Source: Hyphomicrobiaceae bacterium (GTDB taxonomy: Bacteria > Pseudomonadota > Alphaproteobacteria > Rhizobiales > Methyloligellaceae). From it: 64,000 nucleotides of DNA. Positions within the stretch are counted from its first letter, which is position 1; each line of letters opens with the position of its first letter. The notes below the pieces were generated by a model. It did no database searches. It saw nothing but the letters and a program-made list of their open reading frames with translations, and was not told the DNA's origin. Of this stretch, positions 18,117 through 30,283 are shown one piece after another. Location of the stretch: NCBI GenBank assembly GCA_028066055.1, contig JALCBY010000007.1, positions 102,246 through 166,245 of the forward strand, given 5' to 3'. The position numbers and the translations under genes are program-made.

Positions 18117-19159
18117 CCGATCGGCCCATCGAAATGGCGCGCAAGCCGGAGGATGAGGCGGAAGTGTCCCTGCGTCCCCAGGTACTTGGTGAGTTCATCG
18201 GTCAGCGGCGCGTTTGCGACAATCTGAAAGTCTTCATCGAGTCCGCCAAGGCGCGCGGCGAGGCGATGGACCATGTGCTGTTCGCCGGACCGCCCGGTCT
18301 TGGCAAGACGACATTGGCGCAGATCGTTGCGCGCGAACTCGGAGTCAATTTTCGCGCAACGTCCGGTCCGGTTATCGCCAAGGCGGGCGACCTGGCCGCG
18401 CTCCTCACCAATCTCGAAGAACGCGATGTGCTGTTCATCGATGAGATCCACCGGCTCAATCCGGCGGTTGAGGAAATTCTCTATCCGGCCATGGAGGATT
18501 TTGAGCTCGATCTCATCATTGGTGAAGGGCCGGCGGCACGGTCGGTTCGCATCGATCTGGCCAAGTTCACGCTCGTCGGTGCCACCACGCGCTCAGGCCT
18601 TCTGACCACGCCGCTGCGCGATCGCTTCGGCATTCCGGTGCGGCTGAATTTTTATGAGCCTGAAGAGTTGGAGGAGGTCGTACGCCGAGGGGGACGGGTG
18701 CTGGGCCTGCCCATGAACGACGAGGGTGCGGGTGAAATCGCACGACGATCGCGCGGAACGCCGCGCATTGCCGGACGCCTGCTGCGGCGGGTGCGCGATT
18801 TTGCAACCCACGAGGGGGCCGCCCTGGTCGATGCCCAGGTGGCCGACCGCGCCCTTCGGCAGTTGGAGGTGGATGCCGCCGGTCTCGATGCGCTGGATCA
18901 TCGATATCTGCGCTGCATCGCGGAAAGCTACGCCGGCGGGCCTGTCGGGATCGAGACGATTTCCGCCGCCTTGTCCGAACCACGCGACGCGCTGGAGGAA
19001 ATCATTGAGCCGTTTCTGCTTCAGCAGGGCTTCATTTCGCGCACCCCACGTGGACGTATGCTCACACAGAAGGCCTTCGCCCATATCGGCCTGGCGGCAC
19101 CGAAGGGTTTCGAGGGTGCGCAGATGGGCATGTTCCCGGATGGTGCGGACAGCGATTGA
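18113..19159 (+). CDS. ruvB: Holliday junction ATP-dependent helicase RuvB
   Basis: 348 residues. AAA+ ATPase with Walker A GPPGLGKT (59-66), Walker B LFIDEIH (107-113), sensor 1 in VGATTRSG and arginine-finger/sensor segment LLRRVRDFA, then a winged-helix domain. RuvB hexamers drive branch migration on RuvA-bound junctions. Third gene of an overlapping ruvCAB operon with ATGA junctions. No LexA-type operator was identified upstream of ruvC. Confidence 0.97.
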   Translation: MTDRPIEMARKPEDEAEVSLRPQVLGEFIGQRRVCDNLKVFIESAKARGEAMDHVLFAGPPGLGKTTLAQIVARELGVNFRATSGPVIAKAGDLAALLTNLEERDVLFIDEIHRLNPAVEEILYPAMEDFELDLIIGEGPAARSVRIDLAKFTLVGATTRSGLLTTPLRDRFGIPVRLNFYEPEELEEVVRRGGRVLGLPMNDEGAGEIARRSRGTPRIAGRLLRRVRDFATHEGAALVDAQVADRALRQLEVDAAGLDALDHRYLRCIAESYAGGPVGIETISAALSEPRDALEEIIEPFLLQQGFISRTPRGRMLTQKAFAHIGLAAPKGFEGAQMGMFPDGADSD

Positions 19160-19229
19160 CCAAACCATCTCCCAGTAATCTGCGCGCCGACTGCTGGTCT
19201 TCTGCAATCCGGCTTCCTAAATAGCAGGC

Positions 19230-20138
19230 ATGATTTCCCGCCGAACGTTTCTGAAGGCTTTTGGCGCGATGGTCGTCGCAGGGGTAGGGCTCGGAAGTTA
19301 TGCTTTCGGCGTCGAGCCGCTCTTGCGGATGAACGTTACGCGTTACCGGTTGACGCCACCACGCTGGCCGGGTGAACTGCAACTTCGGATGGCGGTCATC
19401 GCCGACATACATGCGTGCGACCCGTGGATGACGTTGCAGCGCGTGGAGAAGATCGTTGGGGCAACGAATTCACTGAAACCCGACATTATTCTTTTGCTTG
19501 GCGATTATGTGTCCGGCATGAGACTGGTTACCGAATATGTCTCATCGAAGGACTGGGCTGCCGTTTTGGCGGATCTCGAAGCGCCGCTTGGCGTGCATGC
19601 CGTGCTCGGCAATCATGACTGGTGGGAGGATAAGACCGCGCAGCGGCGCAGGCACGGACCGACGATTGCCGGCAATGCTCTGAAGGATGTGGGAATCCCG
19701 GTCTACGAGAATGACGCGGTACGCCTGAAAAAGGATGGACGTCCGTTCTGGCTGGCCGGATTGGGCGACCAGTTTGCATTTATCGGGCGCAGCAAGTCCG
19801 GCAGGCGGCGCTATCTCGGCGTTGACGATTTGCCCGGGACACTGGCCAAGGTCAGCGACGATGCGCCCGTCATTCTGCTTGCACATGAGCCGGACATATT
19901 CCCTAAAGTTCCCGAACGGGTATCTCTCACGATTTCCGGCCATACGCATGCGGGGCAGGTCCGGCTGTTCGGCTATTCGCCGATCGTGCCATCGCGTTTT
20001 GGCAATCGTTTCGCCTACGGCCATGTGATAGAGGAAGGCCGGCACCTGCTCGTCTCGGGAGGCCTCGGCATGAGCATTCTGCCGGTACGGTTCGGTGCAC
20101 CGCCCGAAATCGTGGTGGTTGATCTTGGCAAGGCGTGA
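19230..20138 (+). CDS. Tat-exported metallophosphoesterase (YaeI-like)
   Basis: 302 residues. N-terminus MISRRTFLKAF is a textbook twin-arginine signal with a hydrophobic stretch to about residue 28. Calcineurin-like motifs follow: D-I-H-A-C-D, GDYVSG, GNHDWW and GHTHAGQ. YaeI-type enzymes are periplasmic phosphodiesterases, in some bacteria involved in lipid or undecaprenyl metabolism; the substrate here is unknown. It stands 70 bases after ruvB and 7 bases before ybgC, so it may lead into the tol operon. Confidence 0.88.
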   Translation: MISRRTFLKAFGAMVVAGVGLGSYAFGVEPLLRMNVTRYRLTPPRWPGELQLRMAVIADIHACDPWMTLQRVEKIVGATNSLKPDIILLLGDYVSGMRLVTEYVSSKDWAAVLADLEAPLGVHAVLGNHDWWEDKTAQRRRHGPTIAGNALKDVGIPVYENDAVRLKKDGRPFWLAGLGDQFAFIGRSKSGRRRYLGVDDLPGTLAKVSDDAPVILLAHEPDIFPKVPERVSLTISGHTHAGQVRLFGYSPIVPSRFGNRFAYGHVIEEGRHLLVSGGLGMSILPVRFGAPPEIVVVDLGKA

Positions 20139-20145
20139 TGAGGCA

Positions 20146-20631
20146 ATGAGCGAGACTGGAGAAGAGAGGGAAGCGCGCTGGCCCGATCTGGCGGGCCGTA
20201 TCGAGGACGGCCGGCACATCCTGCCCGTGCGCGTCTATCACGAGGACACGGACTTCACCGGCCTTGTCTATCACGCGAACTTTCTCAAATTCTGCGAGCG
20301 CGCGCGGTCCGACATGGTGCGGCTGGCTGGCATCAGCCAGACGGATCTGTTTTCCGGCGAGGGCGAGCAGGAGGCTGCCGCCTTTGTCGTCCGCCACATG
20401 GACATTGATTTTCTCAAACCCGCCCGCATGAACGATCTGCTAGAGGTCATCACTACGGTTGAAGATCTTGGCGGGGCGGCGATGACACTGCTCCAGGAGG
20501 TGAGGCGCGGCGAAACCGTGGTCGCCCGCCTCCATGTCAAAATTGTGCTGGTCAGCGCGTCGGGCAAGGTGATGCGTTTGGACGCGCTGGTTCGCGCCGC
20601 GCTTGAACGTTTCGTTAACGAAGAAGTCTGA
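20146..20631 (+). CDS. ybgC: Acyl-CoA thioesterase YbgC (hot-dog fold)
   Basis: 161 residues from ATG 20146 (MSETGEE). The hot-dog fold motif YHEDTDFTGLVYHANFLKF contains the catalytic Asp. YbgC hydrolyses short-chain or phospholipid-linked acyl thioesters and is the traditional first gene of tol-pal operons. The N-terminal extension of about 25 residues is charged and poorly conserved in the family. Confidence 0.92.
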   Translation: MSETGEEREARWPDLAGRIEDGRHILPVRVYHEDTDFTGLVYHANFLKFCERARSDMVRLAGISQTDLFSGEGEQEAAAFVVRHMDIDFLKPARMNDLLEVITTVEDLGGAAMTLLQEVRRGETVVARLHVKIVLVSASGKVMRLDALVRAALERFVNEEV

Positions 20632-20793
20632 ATCTGCGAACAGTCAGGATTTCTTAGTAGTGCGCAGATGCGCACTCACGTGGCGTGCCACAAGTCCTAG
20701 TTTGGTCACAAATGCGTTTCACACCTCGCCGGCGTGAGACACGCGCGTTCGGGGCGCGGGGGGGAACGCAGCAAAAACCCAGCGGGAAGCCCA

Positions 20794-21507
20794 ATGAATC
20801 CGGTGGAAGTAACCACAGCGGCGGCACCGGCGTTGCAGGCCGATTTGTCCATAATCGGACTGTTCCTCGATGCCCATATCGTCGTCCAGATCGTCATGCT
20901 CGGTCTTGTCGTGGCGTCGGTCTGGAGTTGGGCGATCATCGCCGACAAGCTCGTGCTGTTTGCGCGCACCCGCGACGAGACCGACAGTTTTGAAGAGGTT
21001 TTCTGGTCCGGTCAGTCGCTCGAAGAACTTTATCAGAATATCGGAAACAACCCGGTTCGCTCGATGGCGGCGCTGTTCGTCGCCGCCATGCGCGAATGGA
21101 AGCGCACCGTGGAGGCAACGCCGAAACCGCTCGCGGGCCTGCAGATGCGGGTCGAAAAGGTGCTCGATGTGGCCCTCTCACGCGAAGTGGATCGTCTCGA
21201 GCGGCGACTGCTGTTTCTCGCAACGGTCGGTGCCACCGCGCCTTTCATCGGCCTGTTCGGAACCGTCTGGGGGATCATGACGTCGTTTCAGGCGATCGCG
21301 GCGGCCAAAAGCACCAACCTGACTGTTGTGGCCCCAGGTATTGCGGAGGCGTTGTTCGCCACGGCGCTGGGACTGCTCGCGGCGATTCCGGCCGTCATTT
21401 TCTACAACAAGTTCACGCATGAGGTCGCACGCCACGCGCAACGGCTGGAAGGGTTCGCCGACGAATTTTCCGCGATCCTGTCGCGTCAGATGGATGCGAG
21501 GAGCTGA
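20794..21507 (+). CDS. tolQ: Tol-Pal system inner-membrane proton channel subunit TolQ
   Basis: 237 residues from the ATG at 20794 (MNPVEVTTAAA). Three membrane helices are visible (about 23-48, 145-170, 180-205); the segment ATVGATAPFIGLFGTVWGIM and the later APGIAEALFATALGLLAAIPA are the TolQ/ExbB channel helices. With TolR it uses the proton gradient to power outer-membrane constriction at division. 162 non-coding bases separate it from ybgC and could contain a promoter. Confidence 0.97.
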   Translation: MNPVEVTTAAAPALQADLSIIGLFLDAHIVVQIVMLGLVVASVWSWAIIADKLVLFARTRDETDSFEEVFWSGQSLEELYQNIGNNPVRSMAALFVAAMREWKRTVEATPKPLAGLQMRVEKVLDVALSREVDRLERRLLFLATVGATAPFIGLFGTVWGIMTSFQAIAAAKSTNLTVVAPGIAEALFATALGLLAAIPAVIFYNKFTHEVARHAQRLEGFADEFSAILSRQMDARS

Positions 21508-21510
21508 CCG

Positions 21511-21957
21511 ATGGGTGCGATGTTCGGAGGCGGATATCTCGGGCGGCGCAGCCGCGCGGGCCGCAATTACAAGCCGATGGCGGAGATAAACGTCACCCCG
21601 TTTGTCGACGTCATGCTCGTGCTGCTGGTGATCTTCATGGTGACCGCTCCGCTTTTGACGGTCGGTGTTCCGGTTGATCTGCCAAAAGCCGACGCCAAGC
21701 AACTGCAGGGCGACAAGGAGCCACTGACCGTCTCAATCACCGGTTCCGGCAAGGTTTTTCTGCAGGAGACGGAAATCAACTTGAACGAAATTGTGCCAAA
21801 ACTCGTTGCTATCACCAACAGCGGATACGAGGAGCGCATTTTCGTGCGTGGGGATCGCGGTACCGACTACGGCACGATCATGAAGGTGATGGGAACCATC
21901 GCCTCGGCGGGGTTCCGGCGAATTGCTCTTGTCACAGAAGCAGAGGACAAGCTCTAG
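21511..21957 (+). CDS. tolR: Tol-Pal system protein TolR
   Basis: 148 residues. One N-terminal membrane helix with the proton-carrying Asp33 in TPFVDVMLVLLVIF, followed by the periplasmic dimerisation domain. It begins 3 bases after tolQ. TolR couples proton flow through TolQ to TolA movement. Confidence 0.97.
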   Translation: MGAMFGGGYLGRRSRAGRNYKPMAEINVTPFVDVMLVLLVIFMVTAPLLTVGVPVDLPKADAKQLQGDKEPLTVSITGSGKVFLQETEINLNEIVPKLVAITNSGYEERIFVRGDRGTDYGTIMKVMGTIASAGFRRIALVTEAEDKL

Positions 21958-21969
21958 AAATCTTGTGTG

Positions 21970-22851
21970 ATGGGAAACGGCCTGATCATATCGTTGATTC
22001 TGCATCTGGCGGTTCTCTTCAGCATCATCGCCGTTTTCCCTTCATCGCGCCCGCTGCCGAATGCGCCTACGCCGCTGCCGGTCGACCTGGTGACGCCTGC
22101 CGAGCTGACCAAGATCAAGGCCGGGGAACGCAAGGCCAAAACCGATGCCGGCAAGGTCGAGAAAAAGGCGAAACCGGCCAAAAAGCAGGCGGACAAAAAG
22201 AGTAAGGCGGCGAAAACGAAGACTGTGAAAGCTCCGGTGCCGGTGCGTAAACCGAAACCGAAAAAAGCGAAAGCGCCGCCAAAACCCGTCAAGAAAGCGG
22301 TTAAGACCAAGCCGAAGCCTAAACCCAAACCGAAAAAAACGGTGAAAAAGCCGGCGAAAAAACCTCCGAAGAAGGTGGCGTCGAAGCCCAAACCCAGGCC
22401 AAAGGCGAAAAAGGATTTCGATCCGGACAAGATCGCCGCGCTCCTGAACAAGGTTCCGGATGCAGGGCCCCGGACAACGGCGTCGACCGAGCAGTCGAAA
22501 AGGCCTGACCCGGCAAACGGCCGGACGTCGGGGCAGGACCTCACCATGACGTTCAACGAGCTCGATGCCTTGCGTGCGAAAATCTCTCAATGCTGGAATC
22601 CACCTGTCGGCGGGCTCGGCGCCGAGGCGATTCGGGTACGATTGCGTTTACAGCTGGGCCAGGACGGCACGCTCACGACGACGCCCCAGGTCGTCAACAG
22701 CATGGCGTCGCCGTTTTTCCAGGCTGCGGCCGATGCGGCGGTGCGCGCCGTGATGCTGTGTCAGCCTTACAAGGAACTGCCTGCAAAAAAGTATGCGTTG
22801 TGGCGGGACATGATCCTGAATTTTGATCCACGGGAGATGTTTGGCGGATGA
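21970..22851 (+). CDS. tolA: Cell-envelope protein TolA (TonB-like energy transducer)
   Basis: 293 residues from the ATG at 21970 (a GTG codon immediately precedes it). An N-terminal membrane anchor ([19 protein letters not shown], carrying the TonB-box-like S/H helix face) is followed by a long Lys/Pro/Ala domain (about 50-150; many KPK and KKP units) and a C-terminal domain that contacts Pal/TolB (about 200-293). The Lys-Pro type is common in alphaproteobacteria, in contrast to the Ala/Lys helical TolA of enterics. Stop overlaps the tolB start by 4 bases. Confidence 0.9.
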   Translation: MGNGLIISLILHLAVLFSIIAVFPSSRPLPNAPTPLPVDLVTPAELTKIKAGERKAKTDAGKVEKKAKPAKKQADKKSKAAKTKTVKAPVPVRKPKPKKAKAPPKPVKKAVKTKPKPKPKPKKTVKKPAKKPPKKVASKPKPRPKAKKDFDPDKIAALLNKVPDAGPRTTASTEQSKRPDPANGRTSGQDLTMTFNELDALRAKISQCWNPPVGGLGAEAIRVRLRLQLGQDGTLTTTPQVVNSMASPFFQAAADAAVRAVMLCQPYKELPAKKYALWRDMILNFDPREMFGG

Positions 22852-24200
22852 TGCATGTAACCGGACAATCGAGAACGCTTGAAATCGGCAAGCTGCTGAC
22901 GGGTATGTTTCTGCTCGCTCTCGCCGTTTTCTGGCCGGTGCGTGCGGCACACGCGGTTCTGGAAGTCGATATAACGAGAGGCAGTTTGAAGCCGATTCCG
23001 ATCGCTATACCGGCGTTCAACGGCAATAGCCTGAACGATCAGAAGCTCGGCAGTGACATTGCGGGCGTTGTGATCGCCGATCTTGAACGCTCCGGGCTGT
23101 TCAAGCTCGTGGACCCGGCTGCCTATATCGAACGCATCACAAATCTCAGTCAGGCTCCGCGCTTCAGCGACTGGCGCACGATCAAGGCCCAGGCCCTGCT
23201 GGTGGGGCGAATCACCCATGAGCCGAGCGGCCGCCTCAAGGCCGAATTCCGCCTTTGGGATATCTTCGCGGGACGCCAGCTCGCCGGTCAGCAGTTTTTC
23301 ACGAATTCGCGCAACTGGCGGCGCGTCGGACATCTCATCGCGGATGCAGTCTATGAGCGGTTGACCGGTGAAAAGGGCTATTTCGATACCCGGATTGTCT
23401 ACGTCGATGAAACGGGTCCCAAAAACGCCAGGGTCAAGCGCCTCGCTATCATGGATCAGGACGGCCACAACTTGCGCATGCTCACAAGCGGGCGTGCCCT
23501 GGTGCTGACGCCGCGGTTCAGCCCGTCGAGCCAGGAAATCACCTATCTGTCCTACGAGGACGGCCGGCCGCGGGTGTATCTGCTCAACATTGAGACCGGA
23601 CAGCGCGAAATTGTCGGAGATTTTCCCAATATGTCGTTTGCGCCGCGTTTCTCGCCAAACGGGCAACAGATCATCATGAGCCTGCAGGAGGGGAGCAATT
23701 CCAACATCTATCTGATGGATTTGCGTACGCGCCGCACAAGTCGGCTCACAAACACCCCCGCCATCGATACCGCGCCAAGCTACTCACCGGACGGGCGCCG
23801 GATCGTTTTCGAATCGGATCGGACAGGGAATCAGCAGCTTTTTGTCATGAATGCCGACGGAAGCGGCCAGAAACGCATCAGTTTCGGGGAAGGTCGCTAT
23901 TCCACGCCCGTCTGGTCGCCACGCGGCGATCTGATCGCGTTTACGAAAAAACTGGGCCCGAAATTCCTGATCGGCGTCATCCGGCCGGACGGTTCGGGCG
24001 AGCGTATTCTGACCGAGGGTTTCCACAACGAAGGTCCCACATGGTCCCCGAACGGGCGGGTCCTGATGTTTTTCCGCGAATCTCCAGGTGAGAGTGGAGG
24101 GGCGAAGCTCTATACCATTGATTTGACTGGATATAATGAGCGCGCCGTTACCACGCCGTCATTTGGCTCGGATCCGGCCTGGTCCCCGCTGATCAATTGA
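22848..24200 (+). CDS. tolB: Tol-Pal system periplasmic beta-propeller TolB
   Basis: 450 residues. Signal peptide ending AHA (34-36), N-terminal D1 domain starting VLEVDITRG, and a six-bladed propeller of PD40 repeats ([60 protein letters not shown]). The start ATG overlaps the tolA stop. TolB binds Pal and the TolA C-terminal domain. Confidence 0.97.
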   Translation: MMHVTGQSRTLEIGKLLTGMFLLALAVFWPVRAAHAVLEVDITRGSLKPIPIAIPAFNGNSLNDQKLGSDIAGVVIADLERSGLFKLVDPAAYIERITNLSQAPRFSDWRTIKAQALLVGRITHEPSGRLKAEFRLWDIFAGRQLAGQQFFTNSRNWRRVGHLIADAVYERLTGEKGYFDTRIVYVDETGPKNARVKRLAIMDQDGHNLRMLTSGRALVLTPRFSPSSQEITYLSYEDGRPRVYLLNIETGQREIVGDFPNMSFAPRFSPNGQQIIMSLQEGSNSNIYLMDLRTRRTSRLTNTPAIDTAPSYSPDGRRIVFESDRTGNQQLFVMNADGSGQKRISFGEGRYSTPVWSPRGDLIAFTKKLGPKFLIGVIRPDGSGERILTEGFHNEGPTWSPNGRVLMFFRESPGESGGAKLYTIDLTGYNERAVTTPSFGSDPAWSPLIN

Positions 24201-24426
24201 CCTGCCTGCAAATCTGCATTTTAGCGCCTTATCGCCCGAATTCGACTTGATCGACTACCATGCGATCACTAACGTTTTCGCTCTGGGGTTGAGATTCGGG
24301 CGTTGCATTTTGGCATCATGTGTCACGTAAAAAACCACGCGAAGTGCAGTCCGTCCTTGATCTGAAGCTTCCACGTCGGTACACGCGAAGATGGCTATTG
24401 CCGATTAGACAAGAGGAGAGAAGACC

Positions 24427-24570
24427 ATGCAGGGTTTGAAAGGCGTGATCGTTGTCGCCGCTATCGTGGCAACCGCCGCCGCACTTGGTGCATGCCGGAA
24501 ACAAGTCGGTGGTGCACCGATGAAGGTCGGCGCTGCGGACGTCACGGTTGAGCAGGCTGTCCGCAAGTAA
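24427..24570 (+). CDS. Putative 47-residue lipoprotein between tolB and pal
   Basis: A short ORF from ATG 24427 to TAA 24570 with a strong ribosome site (AGGAGAG, 8 bases upstream). It begins MQGLKGVIVVAAIVATAAAL, followed by GACRKQ: a hydrophobic signal and a lipobox L-G-A-C (Cys23), leaving a mature lipoprotein of about 25 residues with mixed charge (PMKVGAADVTVEQAVRK). Tiny lipoproteins of the entericidin type have this architecture but the sequence does not match. It lies 226 bases after tolB and 262 before pal on the same strand. The following 262 bases hold no other ORF. Confidence 0.65.
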   Translation: MQGLKGVIVVAAIVATAAALGACRKQVGGAPMKVGAADVTVEQAVRK

Positions 24571-24832
24571 TTGCGGGCGATCACAAAAAGAAAGCCTCTC
24601 AAGCGGGGGGAATCCTCGCGAAGATGGATTAGCTGGATGCCGTGTCGCCAGAGCCTTCTGCAAAGGCGTCCACGGCGTTCCAGCGCCGTCTTCTTAAGAA
24701 ATAGGAACACCAGCTCTTTCTGCTGAAAAGTTCACGATGCCGCAAGTTCGCCCATTGGCGGCCATAAGGTTTCGTTAAGGCTTTGCGTTCTACGGTGGGC
24801 TCAGGGTCCACAGCAGATCAGGAGTTTGGGGT

Positions 24833-25342
24833 ATGCGCTGTGAGAACAGCTTGACGCGCGCCGTTGCAGTGGCGGGCGTTTTTCTTTTTGCGGTCGGTAT
24901 TGCCGCATGTTCCAAGAAACCAGCACAACAGAATATGGCGATCGGGCCATCCGGTGGCGGACCGGCAACGCCCGGCACCGCGCGTGATTTCTCGGTCAAC
25001 GCAGGTGACAAGGTCTTTTTCACTGTCGACAGTTCGACTTTGACCGCACAGGCCAAAACGACCCTGCGTTCGCAGGCAACCTGGCTGAACAGATATCCGC
25101 GATACGGTGTAACAATCGAGGGACACGCCGATGAGCGCGGTACGCGCGAATACAACATCGCGCTCGGGGCGCGCCGTGCAGCTGCCGTCCGCACCTACCT
25201 GGCCGAACTCGGCGTCAATCCGCGCCGGCTGCGCACGATTTCCTACGGCAAGGAACGCCCTGTGGCAGTTTGCAACGATATTTCGTGCTGGTCGCAGAAC
25301 CGCCGCGCCGTGACAGTTCTCAACGGACAGGCCGGCAGCTGA
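24833..25342 (+). CDS. pal: Peptidoglycan-associated lipoprotein Pal
   Basis: 169 residues. Signal with lipobox G-I-A-A-C (Cys26), then an OmpA-type peptidoglycan-binding domain (about 60-165) with TVDSSTLTAQAK, IEGHADERGTREYN and RRLRTISYGKERP. Pal anchors the outer membrane to peptidoglycan and is relocated to division sites by TolQRA. It is separated from tolB by the small lipoprotein gene and non-coding stretches, so it may have its own promoter. Confidence 0.97.
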   Translation: MRCENSLTRAVAVAGVFLFAVGIAACSKKPAQQNMAIGPSGGGPATPGTARDFSVNAGDKVFFTVDSSTLTAQAKTTLRSQATWLNRYPRYGVTIEGHADERGTREYNIALGARRAAAVRTYLAELGVNPRRLRTISYGKERPVAVCNDISCWSQNRRAVTVLNGQAGS

Positions 25343-25579
25343 GCGGGTATTTCCCTCGCAATTCAAACCTGATGGCGCGGTGCCTGTCATCGCGCCGTCG
25401 CAGGAAACAGCCCGGCAATCCACCCCGGTTTTTATCCGTGTAGAAAATTCGGGCAGACCGGCTTGCCGTCCCGCGTGCATCACCATAGTTTAGCCCCAAA
25501 ATATCCGAACGGTACGGCCTGAGGTCCGGCGCGGCGCGAGCGCGCCCGTTTCGCAACGGAACGTCGAATTTGAACTGAC

Positions 25580-26644
25580 ATGATCCGCAGCACGTTACTC
25601 CGATTTTCCCTGTTCGCGGCCCTGCTGGCACTCGGCCTGTATGTGGGGGCAGGTTTCAGCCTGTTGTCCGTGGCACGAGCTCAGCAACAACCCGCTCCGG
25701 CCTCCGGTGGAAATCTTCAGGAACGTATTTCCCAGCTTGAACAACGGATTGTTGATCTTCAAAGCGTGGTTGCGACGCTTCAGTCATTTGTGAAACAGGG
25801 CGGTGGAGCCCAGGCGCCGGCGAGTGCGCTGCCGTCCAGCGGTGCGGGCGCGCCGGGTGGCGGCCCCAGCGAACTCTCGATCCGGGTTCTTGCTCTCGAG
25901 ACCCAGATTCGCGCCCTTACCGGTCAGATGGAGCAGATCAACAGCCGACTCGGCGGGGCTGCTGTGTCCCCGGGAACCGGCGCGCCGATTCCACCCATCG
26001 CAGCGCCCGCGCAGCCGGGAGCCGATTTTGGCGCTCCGCCTGCGCCGCGCCAGCAGGCGTTGCCATATGGCGCCGCCCCCGCGGCACCCACACAGCAAGC
26101 CGCGCCGCGTCCACAGGCCCGCCCGCCGTGGCAGGCTGACCCCAATGCCGTTGCTCCCTCGCCCATTCCGACACCTCCTCCGCAGAGTGGTCAGCTGCCG
26201 ACACCGCGGCTGGGTTCGCCTGGAGGTAGTGCACAGTTGGGAGGCGCCACACAGGCCGGAAGTGGCGCACAGGCAGCTTATGATGCGTCCTACCAGAATT
26301 TCCTGCGCAACGATCTGCGGGCGGCCGAGCAGGGGTTTCGCTCATTCGTCGCGACCTATCCGGACGACCAGCTTGCGGGCAACGCGTATTACTGGCTCGG
26401 ACGAACCCATTTTGCCAACCGCCAGTTTGAACCTGCCGCAAAAGCTTTTCTCGCCGGTTACAAGAAGAACAAGAAAAGCGCGATAGCGCCCGACAGCCTT
26501 TTGCATCTGGGCAAGTCGCTCGCGGCCATGGGCGAGAAGGACGCCGCCTGTTCAACGCTGAAAGCTGTCGGCAAGCAATTTCCCGCAGCCCCTGGCCAAC
26601 TCCGGCAGGACGTCAGCGCGGAGATGAAGCGGAACGGCTGTTGA
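25580..26644 (+). CDS. cpoB: Tol-Pal system protein CpoB (YbgF)
   Basis: 354 residues. Signal peptide (about 1-34, ending ARAQQ), a trimerising coiled coil (LQERISQLEQRIVDLQSVVATLQ, about 45-67), a second helical segment, a long Pro/Ala/Gln linker (about 130-230) and a C-terminal TPR domain (about 235-350: YDASYQNFLRNDLRAAEQGF, YYWLGRTHFANRQFEPAAKA). CpoB coordinates peptidoglycan synthesis with outer-membrane constriction. The linker is longer than in E. coli. Confidence 0.94.
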   Translation: MIRSTLLRFSLFAALLALGLYVGAGFSLLSVARAQQQPAPASGGNLQERISQLEQRIVDLQSVVATLQSFVKQGGGAQAPASALPSSGAGAPGGGPSELSIRVLALETQIRALTGQMEQINSRLGGAAVSPGTGAPIPPIAAPAQPGADFGAPPAPRQQALPYGAAPAAPTQQAAPRPQARPPWQADPNAVAPSPIPTPPPQSGQLPTPRLGSPGGSAQLGGATQAGSGAQAAYDASYQNFLRNDLRAAEQGFRSFVATYPDDQLAGNAYYWLGRTHFANRQFEPAAKAFLAGYKKNKKSAIAPDSLLHLGKSLAAMGEKDAACSTLKAVGKQFPAAPGQLRQDVSAEMKRNGC

Positions 26645-26676
26645 GGCGGCGCGCCTGCGCCCCTATACGGTTGATT

Positions 26677-27963
26677 ATGACAGTGCCAATTCCACAGTCG
26701 GAGTATGCGGAGATTTTCTCGTGCCTTCGGAACGTGCGTCATGCCGGTCTCGCCGTTTCCGGCGGAGCGGACTCGACGGCGCTCATGCATCTGGCGCACA
26801 GATGGCGGGCGGCTGCAGGCGGTTCGGCGCCACGGCTGACGGTGCTCAGCGTCGATCACAGTCTGCGCGACGGATCGGCGGATGAGGCGCAATGGGTTGC
26901 CGATCAGGCCGCAATTCTCGGACTGGATGCCGCAATTCTGCGCTGGGATGCAGGAACAATCGACCGCCGTATCCAGGAGCGTGCCCGGTTCGCGCGCTAC
27001 AGTCTGATGGCGAATTACGCCCACGCGAACGGTCTTGATGCGTTGGTCACGGCTCATCATCTCGACGACCAGGCGGAAACCGTGTTGATGCGGCTCGGAC
27101 GTGGCAGTGGCATTGACGGGTTGGCCGGAATTCCGCGATCGGGCCAGTGGGCCGGTTTGGCGGTGTTGCGTCCTCTTCTCGACGTTTCACGGGCGCGGCT
27201 TGTCGCAACCCTCGAAGATCTGGGTGTGGGATGGCTGGAAGATCCGAGCAACGAGGACAGCCGTTTTGAGCGCGTTCGGATTCGGCAAGCCATTGGCAAA
27301 TTTGGCGCAATTGGCATTGACCCGGCTGCCCTGGCGCGAAGCGCGGTCCGTTTGCGCCGGGCCCGCGAGGCATTGGACATGGCGGCGAGCGCGTTTCTCG
27401 GCAATGAGGCTTCCGTAAACGATGTGGGTTACGGCCAGATCAGGACCGGGGCTTTTCGTCATGCACCGCGGGAAATCGCGCTGCGCGCGCTTGCGAAAAT
27501 GATCCAGACCGTCGGCGGCCGGATCAATCCACCACCCTTGGCAAGAGTGGAATCCCTTGCGGAAGGGATCTGCTCGGGCGACGAAACATCCAGGACCCTT
27601 GGTGGCTGCCGGGTTGTACCGGACCGCCAGGACATACTCGTTCTGCGGGAGACCGGCCGTACGGCGCTCGAAACCATGGTTCTGCGGCCCGGTGAAAGCG
27701 GACTATGGGACAACCGGTTTCACGTCAGTCTCGATGCAGTTTGCCGCTCTGGGGTCGAAGTGCGCGCGCTCGGCGAGCGGGCTTACGGGCACGTTCGCGC
27801 CCGCCTCGGAGCGCCGATCAATTTACCGGCGCATGCGGCGGAGGGCCTGGTTTCCTTCTGGCGCAATGAGGACGTACTGTGCGTTCCCACGATCGGATAT
27901 TTTGCCGAATCCGGAGAGGGGCGAGGGTGTGCGGCGCGCTTCGTCAATCGTCTCGCCCCGTGA
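26677..27963 (+). CDS. tilS: tRNA(Ile)-lysidine synthetase TilS
   Basis: 428 residues from ATG 26677 (MTVPIPQSEY); a TTG at 26641 overlapping the cpoB stop is an alternative. PP-loop motif SGGADS (28-33), followed by the N-type ATPase segments AHHLDDQAETVLMRLGRGSG and RPLLDVSRARL, and a C-terminal domain. TilS converts C34 of the tRNA with CAU anticodon to lysidine so that it reads AUA. The tilS-ftsH pairing is widely conserved. Confidence 0.93.
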   Translation: MTVPIPQSEYAEIFSCLRNVRHAGLAVSGGADSTALMHLAHRWRAAAGGSAPRLTVLSVDHSLRDGSADEAQWVADQAAILGLDAAILRWDAGTIDRRIQERARFARYSLMANYAHANGLDALVTAHHLDDQAETVLMRLGRGSGIDGLAGIPRSGQWAGLAVLRPLLDVSRARLVATLEDLGVGWLEDPSNEDSRFERVRIRQAIGKFGAIGIDPAALARSAVRLRRAREALDMAASAFLGNEASVNDVGYGQIRTGAFRHAPREIALRALAKMIQTVGGRINPPPLARVESLAEGICSGDETSRTLGGCRVVPDRQDILVLRETGRTALETMVLRPGESGLWDNRFHVSLDAVCRSGVEVRALGERAYGHVRARLGAPINLPAHAAEGLVSFWRNEDVLCVPTIGYFAESGEGRGCAARFVNRLAP

Positions 27964-28227
27964 GCCATCCGTTAAGGCCAATAGGTGATCCTGCTCGTGC
28001 GTCACGCCAAAGTGGGTTACAAACGGTACTGGCGGGCCAAAATCCGTGGAAGATGCGGCAATTCGTTCACCGGGAAATGACCGGCATGCAACTTGGCAAA
28101 CTGCGCGCGGATACATATGTTCCCTCTAAGGATCAGGAGTCGGAACGCCCGGCTCGCGCCGCAATTCCCAACTAGCGTGAAATTGCAAGGTCGATCAGCG
28201 CCGTAACGGCACATTGAGGCACAATTT

Positions 28228-30174
<1,947 letters not shown>

Positions 30175-30202
30175 GGCCGGTTTCAGAACAAAGCGATACA
30201 AG

Positions 30203-30228
30203 GAGCGGCAGGTATGCCGCTCTTTTTT
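30203..30228 (+). terminator. Intrinsic terminator after ftsH
   Basis: GAGCGGCA (30203-30210) and TGCCGCTC (30215-30222) form an 8-bp stem with a GGTA loop, followed by six T. It stands 28 bases after the ftsH stop, ending the tol-pal-ftsH run of genes. Confidence 0.93.
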
Positions 30229-30283
30229 GTGCGGTCTGCTCAACATACTTTGGTACGGCGGGGGACGCTGCTAGTTTGCCGCC

